From Streptomyces sp. NBC_00483 (GTDB lineage Bacteria > Actinomycetota > Actinomycetes > Streptomycetales > Streptomycetaceae): a stretch of 64,000 nucleotides of DNA. Where the stretch lies: positions 5,208,001-5,272,000 of the forward strand of contig NZ_CP107880.1 of assembly GCF_036013745.1 (NCBI RefSeq), read 5' to 3'. This document shows, piece after piece, positions 17,239 through 27,365 of this stretch. The position numbers and the translations under genes were made by a program. Each line of letters begins with the position of its first letter. The first letter of the stretch is position 1. The notes beneath the pieces were generated by a model, which saw only the letters and a program-made list of their open reading frames with translations, ran no database searches and had not been told where the DNA came from.

Positions 17239-18144
17239 ATGTCCGGATTCGTCGAAAAGCCCGAGCCAGTACAGGTGCCGGGCCTGGTGCATCTCCACAC
17301 CGGCAAGGTGCGGGACCTGTACCGGAACGAGGCGGGCGACCTCGTCATGGTCGCCACCGACCGCATCTCGGCCTACGACTGGGTGCTGCCCAGCCCGATC
17401 CCGGACAAGGGCAAGGTGCTCACGCAGCTGTCCCTGTGGTGGTTCGACCAGCTCCAGGACCTGATCCCGAACCACGTCATCTCGCAGGAGCTCCCCGAGG
17501 GCGCCCCGGCGGACTGGGCGGGCCGCACCCTCGTCTGCAAGTCGCTGGACATGGTCCCGGTCGAGGCGGTGGCCCGCGGCTACCTCACCGGCTCGGGCCT
17601 GGTCGAGTACAACGAGTCGCGTACGGTCTGCGGCCTCGCCCTCCCCGAGGGCCTGGAGGACGGCTCCGAGCTGCCGGCCCCCGTCTTCACCCCCGCCACC
17701 AAGGCCGAGGTCGGCGAGCACGACGAGAACGTGAGCTACGAGGAGGTGGCCCGCCAGGTGGGCGCCGACACGGCCGCCCAACTGCGCCAGTCCACGCTCG
17801 CCGTCTACAGCCGCGCCCGGGACATCGCGCGCGAGCGCGGCATCATTCTGGCGGACACGAAGTTCGAGTTCGGCTTCGACAAGGACGGCTCGCTGATCCT
17901 CGCCGACGAGGTGCTGACCCCGGACTCCTCCCGCTTCTGGCCCGCCGACCAGTGGCAGCCGGGCCGCGCCCAGCCGAGTTACGACAAGCAGTTCGTGCGG
18001 GACTGGCTGACCTCGCCGGCCTCCGGTTGGGACCGCAAGAGCGAGCAGCCGCCGCCGGCGCTCCCGGACGAGGTCGTCACCGCGACCCGCGCCAAGTACA
18101 TCGAGGCGTACGAGCTGCTGACCGGCCTGAGCTGGGACGCGTAA
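17239..18144 (+). CDS. purC: SAICAR synthetase (phosphoribosylaminoimidazole-succinocarboxamide synthase)
   Basis: A 301-residue enzyme that condenses CAIR with aspartate in purine synthesis. The N-terminal GKVRDLY motif, MVATDRISAYDWVLPSPIPDKG, the signature VEAVARGYLTGSG (about 110-122), and LADTKFEFGFD (about 205) with EVLTPDSSRFW are diagnostic. It is the longer, yeast-type form usual in actinobacteria. ATG 17239 is preceded by GGGGAGGAA, and TAGTCT at about 17214 may be its -10. A bidirectional terminator separates it from the minus-strand tRNA-Gly. Confidence 0.97.
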   Translation: MSGFVEKPEPVQVPGLVHLHTGKVRDLYRNEAGDLVMVATDRISAYDWVLPSPIPDKGKVLTQLSLWWFDQLQDLIPNHVISQELPEGAPADWAGRTLVCKSLDMVPVEAVARGYLTGSGLVEYNESRTVCGLALPEGLEDGSELPAPVFTPATKAEVGEHDENVSYEEVARQVGADTAAQLRQSTLAVYSRARDIARERGIILADTKFEFGFDKDGSLILADEVLTPDSSRFWPADQWQPGRAQPSYDKQFVRDWLTSPASGWDRKSEQPPPALPDEVVTATRAKYIEAYELLTGLSWDA

Positions 18145-18157
18145 CGGCATGACAAAG

Positions 18158-18195
18158 AGAAAGACCCCCGGTCCGAGGACCGGGGGTCTTTCTTC
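18158..18195. terminator. Bidirectional terminator between purC and tRNA-Gly
   Basis: AGAAAGACCCCCGGTCC pairs with GGACCGGGGGTCTTTCT around a two- to four-base loop. A-rich and T-rich ends on the two sides let it act in both directions for convergent purC and tRNA-Gly transcripts. Confidence 0.9.
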
Positions 18196-18197
18196 GA

Positions 18198-18273
18198 TGG
18201 AGCGAACGACGAGGTTCGAACTCGCGACCTCAACCTTGGCAAGGTTGCGCTCTACCAACTGAGCTACGTTCGC
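18198..18273 (-). tRNA. tRNA-Gly(GCC), CCA encoded
   Basis: A cloverleaf on the minus strand with 7-bp acceptor starting GCGAACG, D-loop GTAGCTCAGTTGGTAGAGC, anticodon GCC in loop TTGCCAA, and T-loop TTCGAAC. CCA is present in the DNA (TGG at 18198-18200), unlike its twin at 22122-22194. Confidence 0.95.
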
Positions 18274-18317
18274 AAACGCCGCTTTCGCGGTGCTGCTGCG
18301 CCGTGGCGCGACGCCAA

Positions 18318-18926
18318 CTATACCCAACCTCGCTCGCGCGCGAGACGCACCGCCGCGTGACGGTTCTCCACGCCGAGCTTCGAGACGGCCGACGAGAGAT
18401 AGTTCCGGACCGTCCCCTGGGACAGCGCGGCCCGCTCCGCGATCTCCGATACGGGTGCGCCGTCGGCCGCGAGTTCCAGGACCTCGGCCTCGCGCGCGGT
18501 CAGCGGCGTGTCCCCCGCGGAGATCGCGTCGGCCGCCAACTCCGGGTCCACATAGCGGTTTCCGGCGTGCACGGTGCGAATGATCTCGGCGAGCCGCTGC
18601 GCGCTCACCGTCTTCGGTACGAAGCCGCGCACGCCCGCGGCGAGGGCCCGCTTCAGGTGCCCCGGACGCCCGTGACTGGTCACGATCATGGTGCGGCAGT
18701 CGGGCAGTTCGTCCCGGATCGATGTGGCCACACTCACACCGTCGGCGCCCGGCATCTGCAGATCGAGCACGGCGACGTCCGGCCGGTGCGCCCGCGCCAT
18801 GGCGAGCGCCTCGGGCCCGGTGGCGGCCTCGGCGACCACGAAGAGATCGTCCTCGAGCGCGAGCAGTGCGGCGAGCGCCCCTCGGATGAGGTGCTCGTCG
18901 TCGGCCAGCAGTACGCGCAGGCTCAT
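18318..18926 (-). CDS. Response regulator, NarL/DesR type
   Basis: A 202-residue two-component regulator. The receiver domain (about 1-120) has acidic residues D9-D10, phospho-acceptor Asp55 in VAVLDLQMPG, Thr near 83 in IVTSHG, and Lys in VPKTVS. The C-terminal LuxR-type helix-turn-helix (about 138-200, LTAREAEVLELAADG...) is complete. Its ATG overlaps the stop of the sensor kinase gene (ATGA). It is the last gene of a four-gene minus-strand operon ABC ATPase-permease-kinase-regulator. By the DesK/DesR pattern it probably controls the ABC genes in response to a membrane signal; the signal itself is not evident. Confidence 0.92.
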   Translation of the reverse strand: MSLRVLLADDEHLIRGALAALLALEDDLFVVAEAATGPEALAMARAHRPDVAVLDLQMPGADGVSVATSIRDELPDCRTMIVTSHGRPGHLKRALAAGVRGFVPKTVSAQRLAEIIRTVHAGNRYVDPELAADAISAGDTPLTAREAEVLELAADGAPVSEIAERAALSQGTVRNYLSSAVSKLGVENRHAAVRLARERGWV

Positions 18927-20188
18927 CGGGCGGCCTCCTGTTTCCGCGGCGCCGCCTCGTCCACGAGCCCGGTCACCGGTACGGACACCCTCACGCGAAA
19001 CACCCCTTTGCGGACCGCTCCCGACTCCAACGTCCCGTCCACCGCGGCGAGTCGCTCCCGCAGCCCCGCGAGTCCGGATCCGCGACCGGTCGCGACGACA
19101 TCGCCCGCCCCGTCGTTCTCCACGGTCAGCACCACACCCTCGTCCCCGGTCGCCAACTCCACCCGGCAGGCCTTCGCGTCGCCGTGCCGCAATACGTTCG
19201 TGGTGGTCTCCCGCACCACCCAGGCGAGCGCCGCCTGGACGTCGGAGGGCAGACCGGCCGCCGAGCCCGTCACCGTGCAGGTGATCCCGGCGGCGTTCAA
19301 CACGCCCTGCGCACCGGCGAGTTCGACCGCGAGGTCGGCCTGGCGATATCCGCGTACGACATCACGCACCTCCTTCTGCGACTCCTGCGCGATGCGCTGC
19401 ACTTCGATCATCTGCTCCACGGCCGCCTCGGTCTTCCCGCGCCGCGCGAGCTGCACCGCGAGCTCGCTCTTGAGCGCGACGACGGACAGATTGCGCCCCA
19501 TCACGTCGTGCAGATCGCGCCCGAACCGCAGCCGCTCCTCGGCGACGGCGAGCCGGGCCTTGGTCTCGCGGGCCCGCTCCGACTCCAACATGACGGAGAG
19601 GTTCCAGCCGCTGCACCGCGCGGTCATCATGCAGAAGGGGCCGGCCACGGCCAGCATTGCGGCGCCGCCGACGGCCTGGCCCGTCGTCGCCCCGGCGAGC
19701 GCGAATACTCCGCCCATCACCACGCTCGCGGCGACCCACCGCCGCAGTGCCGCCCGCGGCGGCACCGTCAGCATGTACGCGAACCCGAACGGCACCGGCA
19801 CGAACAGCATCGGAAGCAGCAGCACCGCCGCGCCGTCCTTCACCCCGTCCAGGGCGTCCACCGCGAAGAGCGCGGTGACGAGGGCCAGGCCGAGTCCGAC
19901 GAGCACGGCAGCCGCGATCTGCTCGCGGCGCGGCACGGCGCCGCGCCCCAGGTACTGGTCGAGGGCGGCCCCGACGTGCCGGGGCGCCAGCAGGCACTGC
20001 AACACGCCCACCAGGAGGAGGGCGAGCCCCAGTGCGTAGGCGACGGGGTCGTGCCGGAAGGCGAAGAGCAGCGGGGTCGCCGACCAGCCGAGAAGCAGGA
20101 ACCAGTGGATGAAGCGCAGCGTGATCCGACTCTGCAGCTCGACCCGTTCGACCTTGCTGCGCTCCCGCCAGCTCCCTCGCACCCGCAC
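18923..20188 (-). CDS. Sensor histidine kinase, DesK family
   Basis: A 421-residue membrane kinase. Five or six helices fill residues about 25-190, followed by the HisKA_3 dimerisation domain with phospho-acceptor His227 in GRDLHDVMGR, and an HATPase_c domain (about 310-400) with N-box RETTTNVLRHG and GRGSGLAGLRERL. GTG 20188 is chosen because AGAGGGG lies just upstream and the protein then has normal length; the open frame continues far upstream through the permease in another register without meaning. It overlaps the regulator by four bases. Confidence 0.9.
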   Translation of the reverse strand: MRVRGSWRERSKVERVELQSRITLRFIHWFLLLGWSATPLLFAFRHDPVAYALGLALLLVGVLQCLLAPRHVGAALDQYLGRGAVPRREQIAAAVLVGLGLALVTALFAVDALDGVKDGAAVLLLPMLFVPVPFGFAYMLTVPPRAALRRWVAASVVMGGVFALAGATTGQAVGGAAMLAVAGPFCMMTARCSGWNLSVMLESERARETKARLAVAEERLRFGRDLHDVMGRNLSVVALKSELAVQLARRGKTEAAVEQMIEVQRIAQESQKEVRDVVRGYRQADLAVELAGAQGVLNAAGITCTVTGSAAGLPSDVQAALAWVVRETTTNVLRHGDAKACRVELATGDEGVVLTVENDGAGDVVATGRGSGLAGLRERLAAVDGTLESGAVRKGVFRVRVSVPVTGLVDEAAPRKQEAAR

Positions 20189-20199
20189 GTCCGCCCCTC

Positions 20200-21018
20200 T
20201 CAACGCCGCGGTTCCCACCGGAACCGCTTCTGCACAGCAAACACCGCGACCAGAATCCAGGCCACCGCGATGACGATCGCCTTCACGGACTCCCCGCCGG
20301 ACAGGCTCCCGCTCCAGCCGCCCCGCACCAGCGTGAGCGCCGACGTCAGCGGCAGCAGCTCGCACACGGCCGCCATCTTGTCCGGAAGGACCTCGAGCGG
20401 CACGACGGCGCCGGAGCCGGCCATCGACACGAGCAGCATGGGCATCGCGGCGACCTGGGCGCTCTCCACACTGCGGCTGAAGACCGTCGTGAGGGCGGCC
20501 AGCGCGACACACAGCGGAATGCCCAACAGCACACCGAGCAGGACCAGTTGAGGCGCGTCGGGCGCCCCCGCGTCCAGCGCGAACGCGCACACGACGGCCA
20601 CCGCCGCGCACTGCACGAGCCCGATCACGACGGACGGCACCGCGGCCCCGCTGAGGATCTCCAGATCGCGCAGCTCCCCGGTGCGCAGCCGCTTGAGGAC
20701 GAGCTCCTCGCGCCGCGACGCGTACACGCTCACCAGCGAGCTGTACACGGCGAACAGCAGCGAGAACGCGATCGCCGAGGAGGCCATGACGGTGCCGATG
20801 TTCAGCCCGGCGCCCTGCAGATCGCCCTTGTCCACCGTCCGGGAGACGCTGAAGGGCAGGACGAGCGGCACGAACACCGCCGTGAACAGCACGCCCTTGC
20901 TCCGCCCGAGGAGCGTGAACTCGGCCCGCGCGAGCGCCCCGAGCCGTCCCGCGGAGGTCGTCGTCCGTGCTGCCGTACCCGTACTCGTACCTGTACCCGT
21001 ACTCGTAGCCGTACTCAT
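20200..21018 (-). CDS. ABC-2 type transporter permease
   Basis: A 272-residue membrane protein with six predicted helices: about 42-60, 78-98, 125-150, 157-178, 190-210 and 245-262. The N-terminal tail is a Thr/Ser/Gly low-complexity stretch of about 20 residues, encoded by repeated ACGGGTACG-like units. It is the membrane partner of the ATPase just upstream, whose stop it overlaps by four bases (21015-21018). The pair resembles DrrAB/DesAB-like exporters linked to DesK-DesR kinases. Probable substrate classes are lipids, lantibiotic-like peptides or drugs; which one cannot be told. Confidence 0.88.
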   Translation of the reverse strand: MSTATSTGTGTSTGTAARTTTSAGRLGALARAEFTLLGRSKGVLFTAVFVPLVLPFSVSRTVDKGDLQGAGLNIGTVMASSAIAFSLLFAVYSSLVSVYASRREELVLKRLRTGELRDLEILSGAAVPSVVIGLVQCAAVAVVCAFALDAGAPDAPQLVLLGVLLGIPLCVALAALTTVFSRSVESAQVAAMPMLLVSMAGSGAVVPLEVLPDKMAAVCELLPLTSALTLVRGGWSGSLSGGESVKAIVIAVAWILVAVFAVQKRFRWEPRR

Positions 21019-21992
21019 ACCGCCATCTCCTTCTCACGGTCCGGAGTCCCCGCGGAGCCCTTGGCGTCCTGCGCGATCCGCAGGAACGCCTCCTCCAGCG
21101 AGGCGCCGCGTACATCGAGGCGCCGCAGTTCGATGCCCGCGTCCCTGGCCCACACGAGCACCCCGGTGGCGGCCCGCTGCAGATCGTCGGTGCGCAGCCG
21201 GATCAGCCGGCCCTCGACCTCGTGCGCCTCGACGCCGAGCGAGCCCAGCGGCGGCAGGTCGCCCACGAAGTACCCGTCGGGCAGTTCGAAGGAGATGTGC
21301 GAGGGCTGCGACGCGACGACCTCGTCGACGCGGCCCTCGGCGGCGATCCGGCCTTCGTGCAGGATCGCGAGCCGGTCGGCGAGCTCCTCGGCCTCTTCGA
21401 GGTAGTGCGTGGTCAGCAGCACGGTGGTGCCCTCGGCGCGCAGCCGGCGCACCAACTCCCAGGTGTCGCGGCGCCCTTCGGCGTCGAGCCCGGTGGTCGG
21501 TTCGTCGAGGAAGAGCACCTCGGGCCGCCCGAGCAGCGCGAGCGCGAGGTCGAGCCGCCGCTTCTCGCCGCCGGACAGCTGCTTGACGCGCACCTTCCCC
21601 CGCTTGGCGAGCCCCACGGCCTCCAGGGCCTCGCCGATCGGCCGGGCCCCGCTCGTGCAGCCGGCCCACATCCGTACGGTCTCGGTGACGGACAGCTCGC
21701 TGGGGAAGCCGCCGTCCTGCAGCATCACCCCGATCCGGGGCCGTACCCGGTCCCGTTCGGTGTGCGGGTCGTGTCCGAGCACCCGCACCCGGCCACCGGC
21801 AGGGGCCGCGAGTCCTTCGATGAGTTCGACCGTGGAGGTCTTTCCGGCGCCGTTCGTGCCGAGGAGGGCGAAGAGCTCGCCGCGGCCCACGGAGAAGCTG
21901 ACTCCGCGCACCGCCTCGAAGGAACCCTTGGTCTTGTCCCCGTACACGCGGCGCAGATCAGTGACGTCGATCACGCGCTCGTTGGTGGTCAT
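21015..21992 (-). CDS. ABC transporter ATPase (DrrA-like)
   Basis: A 325-residue ATPase with Walker A GTNGAGKTS (about 44-52), Q-loop in VMLQDGG, signature LSGGEKRRL (about 138), Walker B VLFLDEPTTGLD (about 160) and the switch histidine in LLTTHYLEEA (about 195). The C-terminal 90 residues are the DUF4162-like extension typical of drug and lipid exporters. It starts the operon that continues with permease, kinase and regulator. A strong terminator at 22082-22113 isolates it from the upstream tRNA-Gly, so its promoter must lie within 21993-22081. Confidence 0.93.
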   Translation of the reverse strand: MTTNERVIDVTDLRRVYGDKTKGSFEAVRGVSFSVGRGELFALLGTNGAGKTSTVELIEGLAAPAGGRVRVLGHDPHTERDRVRPRIGVMLQDGGFPSELSVTETVRMWAGCTSGARPIGEALEAVGLAKRGKVRVKQLSGGEKRRLDLALALLGRPEVLFLDEPTTGLDAEGRRDTWELVRRLRAEGTTVLLTTHYLEEAEELADRLAILHEGRIAAEGRVDEVVASQPSHISFELPDGYFVGDLPPLGSLGVEAHEVEGRLIRLRTDDLQRAATGVLVWARDAGIELRRLDVRGASLEEAFLRIAQDAKGSAGTPDREKEMAV

Positions 21993-22081
21993 GGGTCCAG
22001 CCTTCCGCCTGGGGCGGGAGGTCGGCAGTGCGTGCTGTCATCGGCTCGCATGACAAATGTCAGAACGCGGCCGGGAACGCC

Positions 22082-22113
22082 GAAGGCCCCGGTCCAAGAG
22101 GACCGGGGCCTTC
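22082..22113 (-). terminator. Terminator between tRNA-Gly and the ABC operon
   Basis: GAAGGCCCCGGTCC (22082-22095) and GGACCGGGGCCTTC (22100-22113) form a perfect 14-bp stem with loop AAGA. It lies directly 3' of the minus-strand tRNA-Gly. Confidence 0.88.
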
Positions 22114-22121
22114 GATCTCTG

Positions 22122-22194
22122 AGCGAACGACGAGGTTCGAACTCGCGACCTCAACCTTGGCAAGGTTGCGCTCTACCAACTGAGCTACGTTCGC
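22122..22194 (-). tRNA. tRNA-Gly(GCC), second copy
   Basis: The 73-nt mature sequence is identical to the copy at 18201-18273, with anticodon GCC. CCA is not encoded here. Confidence 0.95.
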
Positions 22195-22246
22195 ACTGCT
22201 TGCATCAGCCTACCGTACCCACCGAAGTGGTCAGTACGCGATGCAG

Positions 22247-22318
22247 AGCGGGTGACAGGAATTGCACACTGCGCCTTCCCCCTGGAAGGGGGATGTTCTA
22301 CTACTGAACTACACCCGC
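22247..22318 (-). tRNA. tRNA-Gly(TCC)
   Basis: A 72-nt cloverleaf on the minus strand: acceptor GCGGGTG/CACCCGC, D-arm GTAGTTCAGTAGTAGAAC, anticodon loop CTTCCAG giving TCC, T-loop TTCCTGT-type variant (TGCAATTCC). CCA is not encoded. It probably forms one transcript with the neighbouring tRNA-Gly(GCC). Confidence 0.92.
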
Positions 22319-22439
22319 ATGTACTCCGTGAGGTCCGGCCTGCGGCCTCGCCCCTCGGCGTGCTCCAGACTTTAGCCGACTGCCCGGGGTGCAGCGCAAG
22401 TCCGGTCACCGAGGGGCCTCATGGGGTGGGTTCCGCGGC

Positions 22440-22760
22440 TCAGTTGGCCGCGGCGAATGCCTCGTAGACCCGCTTCGGGATGCGGCCGCGCGGCGGTACG
22501 TCGAAGTGGTTCGAGCGGGCCCAGGCGCGGACGGCGGCCGGGTCCGGGCTCAGGTCCGTGCGCTTGTACGCCTTGCCGGTCTTCCCCGAACGCTTGCGGC
22601 CCGCCTCCAGGTAGGGGGCCAGCGCCTCGCGGAGCTGATGCGCATTGGCTCGATTGAGGTCGATCTCGTACGACGAGCCGTCGAGACCGAAGCGAATGGT
22701 TTCCGCCGCTTCCCCGCCGTCGATGTCGTCAGAGAGAGTGACCACGACACGCTGCGCCAC
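22440..22760 (-). CDS. Lsr2-family nucleoid-associated protein (paralogue)
   Basis: A 106-residue H-NS-like xenogeneic silencer. The N-terminal dimerisation domain (VVVTLSDDIDGGEAAETIRFGLDG) and the C-terminal DNA-binding domain with W-A-R-S-N-H and the AT-hook-like PRGRIP (about residues 95-101) are both present. GTG 22760 is chosen: the protein then begins AQRVVVTLSDD as in the family and GAAGGGA lies upstream. Streptomyces have two Lsr2 proteins, and I recall that the one beside purSQL is the paralogue called LsrL. The gap upstream is notably A/T-rich for this genome, so autoregulation is plausible. Confidence 0.92.
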   Translation of the reverse strand: MAQRVVVTLSDDIDGGEAAETIRFGLDGSSYEIDLNRANAHQLREALAPYLEAGRKRSGKTGKAYKRTDLSPDPAAVRAWARSNHFDVPPRGRIPKRVYEAFAAAN

Positions 22761-23106
22761 GAATATCGGTCCCTTCGTCCAGCATCCCGCTTTGACGTGC
22801 GGTGATGCAGACTGTCCGGCTGTTGTCAGGCAATGCCCGGGCAATGCGGTGCCCCGAGTTCAGGCCGAGTGCCTGTATCTGCCAATTCCTTTTTACCCTG
22901 TCCGGCAATGCAGTGGGAAGACCAGTTAAAAGTCTCGGTGTGTCTCGCGTGGTTGTTATCCGGAGTCTTTCCCTTAATTTTCCGTGCGGATCTCATGTCG
23001 TTGCCATAACGTGATCCGCATCTCGTAGCTTCCTACTGTCTACGCGAGTAGAAAATTTGGGCAGGTACGCTGAACGGACCAGCTCAACCACACACCGGGA
23101 GTGCCA
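22761..23106. promoter_or_regulatory. A/T-richer divergent control region between lsr2-like and purS
   Basis: This 346-bp gap has several A/T runs (around 22885-22892, 22970-22982 and 23048-23060) in an otherwise very GC-rich window. The 8-mer GGCAATGC occurs three times (22829, 22840, 22904). TACGCT at 23066-23071 is a candidate -10 for the purSQL operon. The divergent lsr2-like promoter must also lie here, so Lsr2-type silencing of the region is a reasonable expectation. Confidence 0.5.
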
Positions 23107-23373
23107 GTGGCACGCGTCGTAGTCGACGTCATGCTCAAGCCGGAGATCCTCGACCCCCAGGGCCAGGCGGTGCAGCGCGCGCTGCCGCGCCTCGGTTTCG
23201 ACGGCATCTCCGACGTACGTCAGGGAAAGCGTTTCGAGCTCGAAGTGGACGGGCCGGTGGATGACGCCGCTCTTGCCCGTATCCATGAGCTGGCGGAAAC
23301 CTTCCTCGCCAACACCGTGATCGAAAACTTCACCGTGAAGGTGGAAGAGCCTGCGGTGGGGGCCGAAAAGTGA
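23107..23373 (+). CDS. purS: FGAM synthase subunit PurS
   Basis: An 88-residue bridging subunit of the three-part formylglycinamidine synthase; it assembles PurQ and PurL and helps channel ammonia. The sequence [18 protein letters not shown] and [19 protein letters not shown] are typical. GTG 23107 is preferred to GTG 23101 because the GGGAG ribosome-binding site overlaps the latter. The stop overlaps the purQ start by four bases. Confidence 0.95.
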   Translation: MARVVVDVMLKPEILDPQGQAVQRALPRLGFDGISDVRQGKRFELEVDGPVDDAALARIHELAETFLANTVIENFTVKVEEPAVGAEK

Positions 23374-24049
23374 CCGCTCGTATTGGCGTCGTCACCTTTC
23401 CCGGTTCCCTCGATGATCGCGACACTCAGCGCGCGATCCGGCTTGCCGGTGCGGAGCCGGTCGCGCTCTGGCACAAGGACAAGGACCTGAAGCAGGTCGA
23501 CGCGGTCGTCCTGCCCGGTGGTTTCTCGTACGGCGATTACCTGCGCGCGGGCGCCATTTCGCGTTTCTCGCCCGTCATGGAGACGCTGATCGAGCAGGCG
23601 AAGGCGGGCCTTCCCGTCCTCGGGATCTGCAACGGATTCCAGGTCCTCACCGAGGCCCACCTGCTCCCCGGCGCCATGCTCGGCAACGACCACCTGCACT
23701 TCATCTGCCGCGATCAGAAGCTGCGGGTGGAGAACGCCGGTACGGCCTGGACGTCCGACTACGAGGCGGGCCAGGAGATCCACATCCCGCTGAAGAACAT
23801 GGACGGCCGCTACGTCGCCGACGAGCGCACGCTCGACATGTTGGAGGCGGAGGGCCGCGTCGCTTTCCGGTACGTGGACTACAACCCCAACGGTTCGCTC
23901 CGTGACATCGCCGGCATCACGAACGAGGCGGGCAACGTCGTCGGTCTGATGCCGCACCCGGAGCACGCCGTCGAGCCCCTCATCGGGTCCGGCCGCACCG
24001 ACGGCCTCCCGTTCTTCACCTCGATCCTCAAGAAGCTGGTCGCCGCCTC

Positions 24050-24053
<4 letters not shown>
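23370..24053 (+). CDS. purQ: FGAM synthase glutaminase subunit PurQ
   Basis: A 227-residue class I glutamine amidotransferase that supplies ammonia to PurL. The nucleophile is Cys87 in [10 protein letters not shown], with the catalytic His and Glu in LMPHPEH near the C-terminus (about residue 196). [13 protein letters not shown] is the oxyanion region. The start GTG 23370 overlaps the purS stop and the stop overlaps purL's ATG, a fully coupled purS-purQ-purL operon. Confidence 0.97.
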
Positions 24054-26299
<2,246 letters not shown>

Positions 26300-26640
26300 C
26301 GCGGTTCGCGTGTGGCGTGGGGCCGCCGGCCTGTACCGGTGGGTGGTCCCTACGCCTCGGGGCTCTGCCCGCCTGTTTCGGTGGGCGGGTCCTACGCCTC
26401 GGGGCTCCGCCCCGGACCCCGCGGGCTCTCGTCCAAGAGCGGGGCTGGTTTTGCCGAACCGGCGTTACGGACACGGGGCTCCGCCCCGGACCCCGCGCCT
26501 CAATCGCCGGCGGGGCTTAAAAGATCGGGGCTCTGCCCCCGCCTGAGCCTCAATCGTGTCCGGGGCTGAAAGATTCGGGGCTCTGCCCCGGACCCCGCGA
26601 GTCTCGTCCCAGAGCGGGGCTTGATTTGCCCGCCCGCAGG
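26300..26640. repeat. Cluster of GGGGCTCCGCCCC-type repeats after purL
   Basis: Variants of GGGGCTCCGCCCCGGACCCCG occur at about 26401, 26475, 26527 and 26577, each followed by a CTCAATCGCC or CTCGTCC segment and a GGGGCTT end. A further direct repeat, CCTACGCCTCGGGGCTC, starts at 26349 and again at 26391. The modules are self-complementary and resemble short repeats seen widely between Streptomyces genes. No reading frame here is convincing. Confidence 0.7.
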
Positions 26641-26700
26641 GCGATCGCCCGGCTCCCGCCCGTCTCCCACCCGCCCGCCCCCTCCGGGGGCGTCGGCCCG

Positions 26701-27006
26701 ACGGGGTGTCGCCCCCGCCTTGGCCGATCCGCCGGCAGCCACGGCTCCCCGCCCATTGCGGTCGACGCCGCCCCGCCTTGGGTAACGCCAACCACGGCTC
26801 CCCACCCGCTGGGTCGACCGCACGCGCCATGGGCGATCCGACGGCGACCACGGCTCCCCACCTCAGCGGTCGACCGCACGCGCCTTAGGCGATCCGACGG
26901 CGACCACGGCTCCCCACCTCAGCGGTCGACCGCACGCGCCATGGGCGATCCGACGGCGACCACGGCTCCCCACCTCAGCGGTCGACCGCACCCGCCTTGG
27001 GCAATC
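26701..27006. repeat. Tandem array of about five 52-56-bp units
   Basis: A 56-bp unit beginning GTCGACCGCACGCGCC and containing GGCGATCCGACGGCGACCAC and GGCTCCCCACCTCAGC starts at 26813, 26869, 26925 and 26981 (last copy partial), nearly identical. A diverged 52-bp copy starts at 26761 and a further one before it. The unit length is not a multiple of three, so this is not a coding repeat. Confidence 0.88.
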
Positions 27007-27062
27007 TGCCGCCTTGGGCGGCAGGGTGGGCAAGGCGGCGCCCGGTGCCGCGCGCCGTCCAC

Positions 27063-27340
27063 GGGAGGCGCCAGCCCCGGTCCCCGGTTCGGGCTGCACT
27101 TATGGAAGGCGCCAGCCCCGGTCCCCGGTGCGGGCCGCACCTATGGAAGGCGCCAGCCCCGGTACCCCGGTGCGGGCCGCATCTATGGAAGGCGCCAGCC
27201 CCGGTCCCCGGTGCGGGCCGCACCTACGAAAGGCGCCGACCCCGGTACCCCGGTGCGGGCCGCGCCTACGGAAGGCGCCAGCCCCGGCCCCCCCGGTGCA
27301 GGCCGTACCCACGGAAGGCGCCCACCCCGGCACCGCCACG
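27063..27340. repeat. Tandem array of seven 41-43-bp units
   Basis: Units beginning GGAAGGCGCCAGCCCCGG and containing GGTGCGGGCCGCACC start at 27063, 27104, 27145, 27187, 27228, 27270 and 27313. Each copy differs by a few bases or one inserted C/A, so period varies from 41 to 43. The array is unrelated to the 56-bp array and ends just before the next gene's promoter. Confidence 0.88.
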
Positions 27341-27353
27341 CCCCACGCAGTCG

Positions 27354-27359
27354 TAGGCT
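27354..27359 (+). promoter_or_regulatory. -10 hexamer TAGGCT, probable leaderless start
   Basis: TAGGCT ends six bases before the ATG at 27366, with no ribosome-binding site between, the same layout as purD. Confidence 0.5.
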
Positions 27360-27365
27360 CGGCGC

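Noticed and set aside
26701..27340. CRISPR array
   Set aside because: Units are contiguous tandem repeats without unique spacers, and no cas genes are present.
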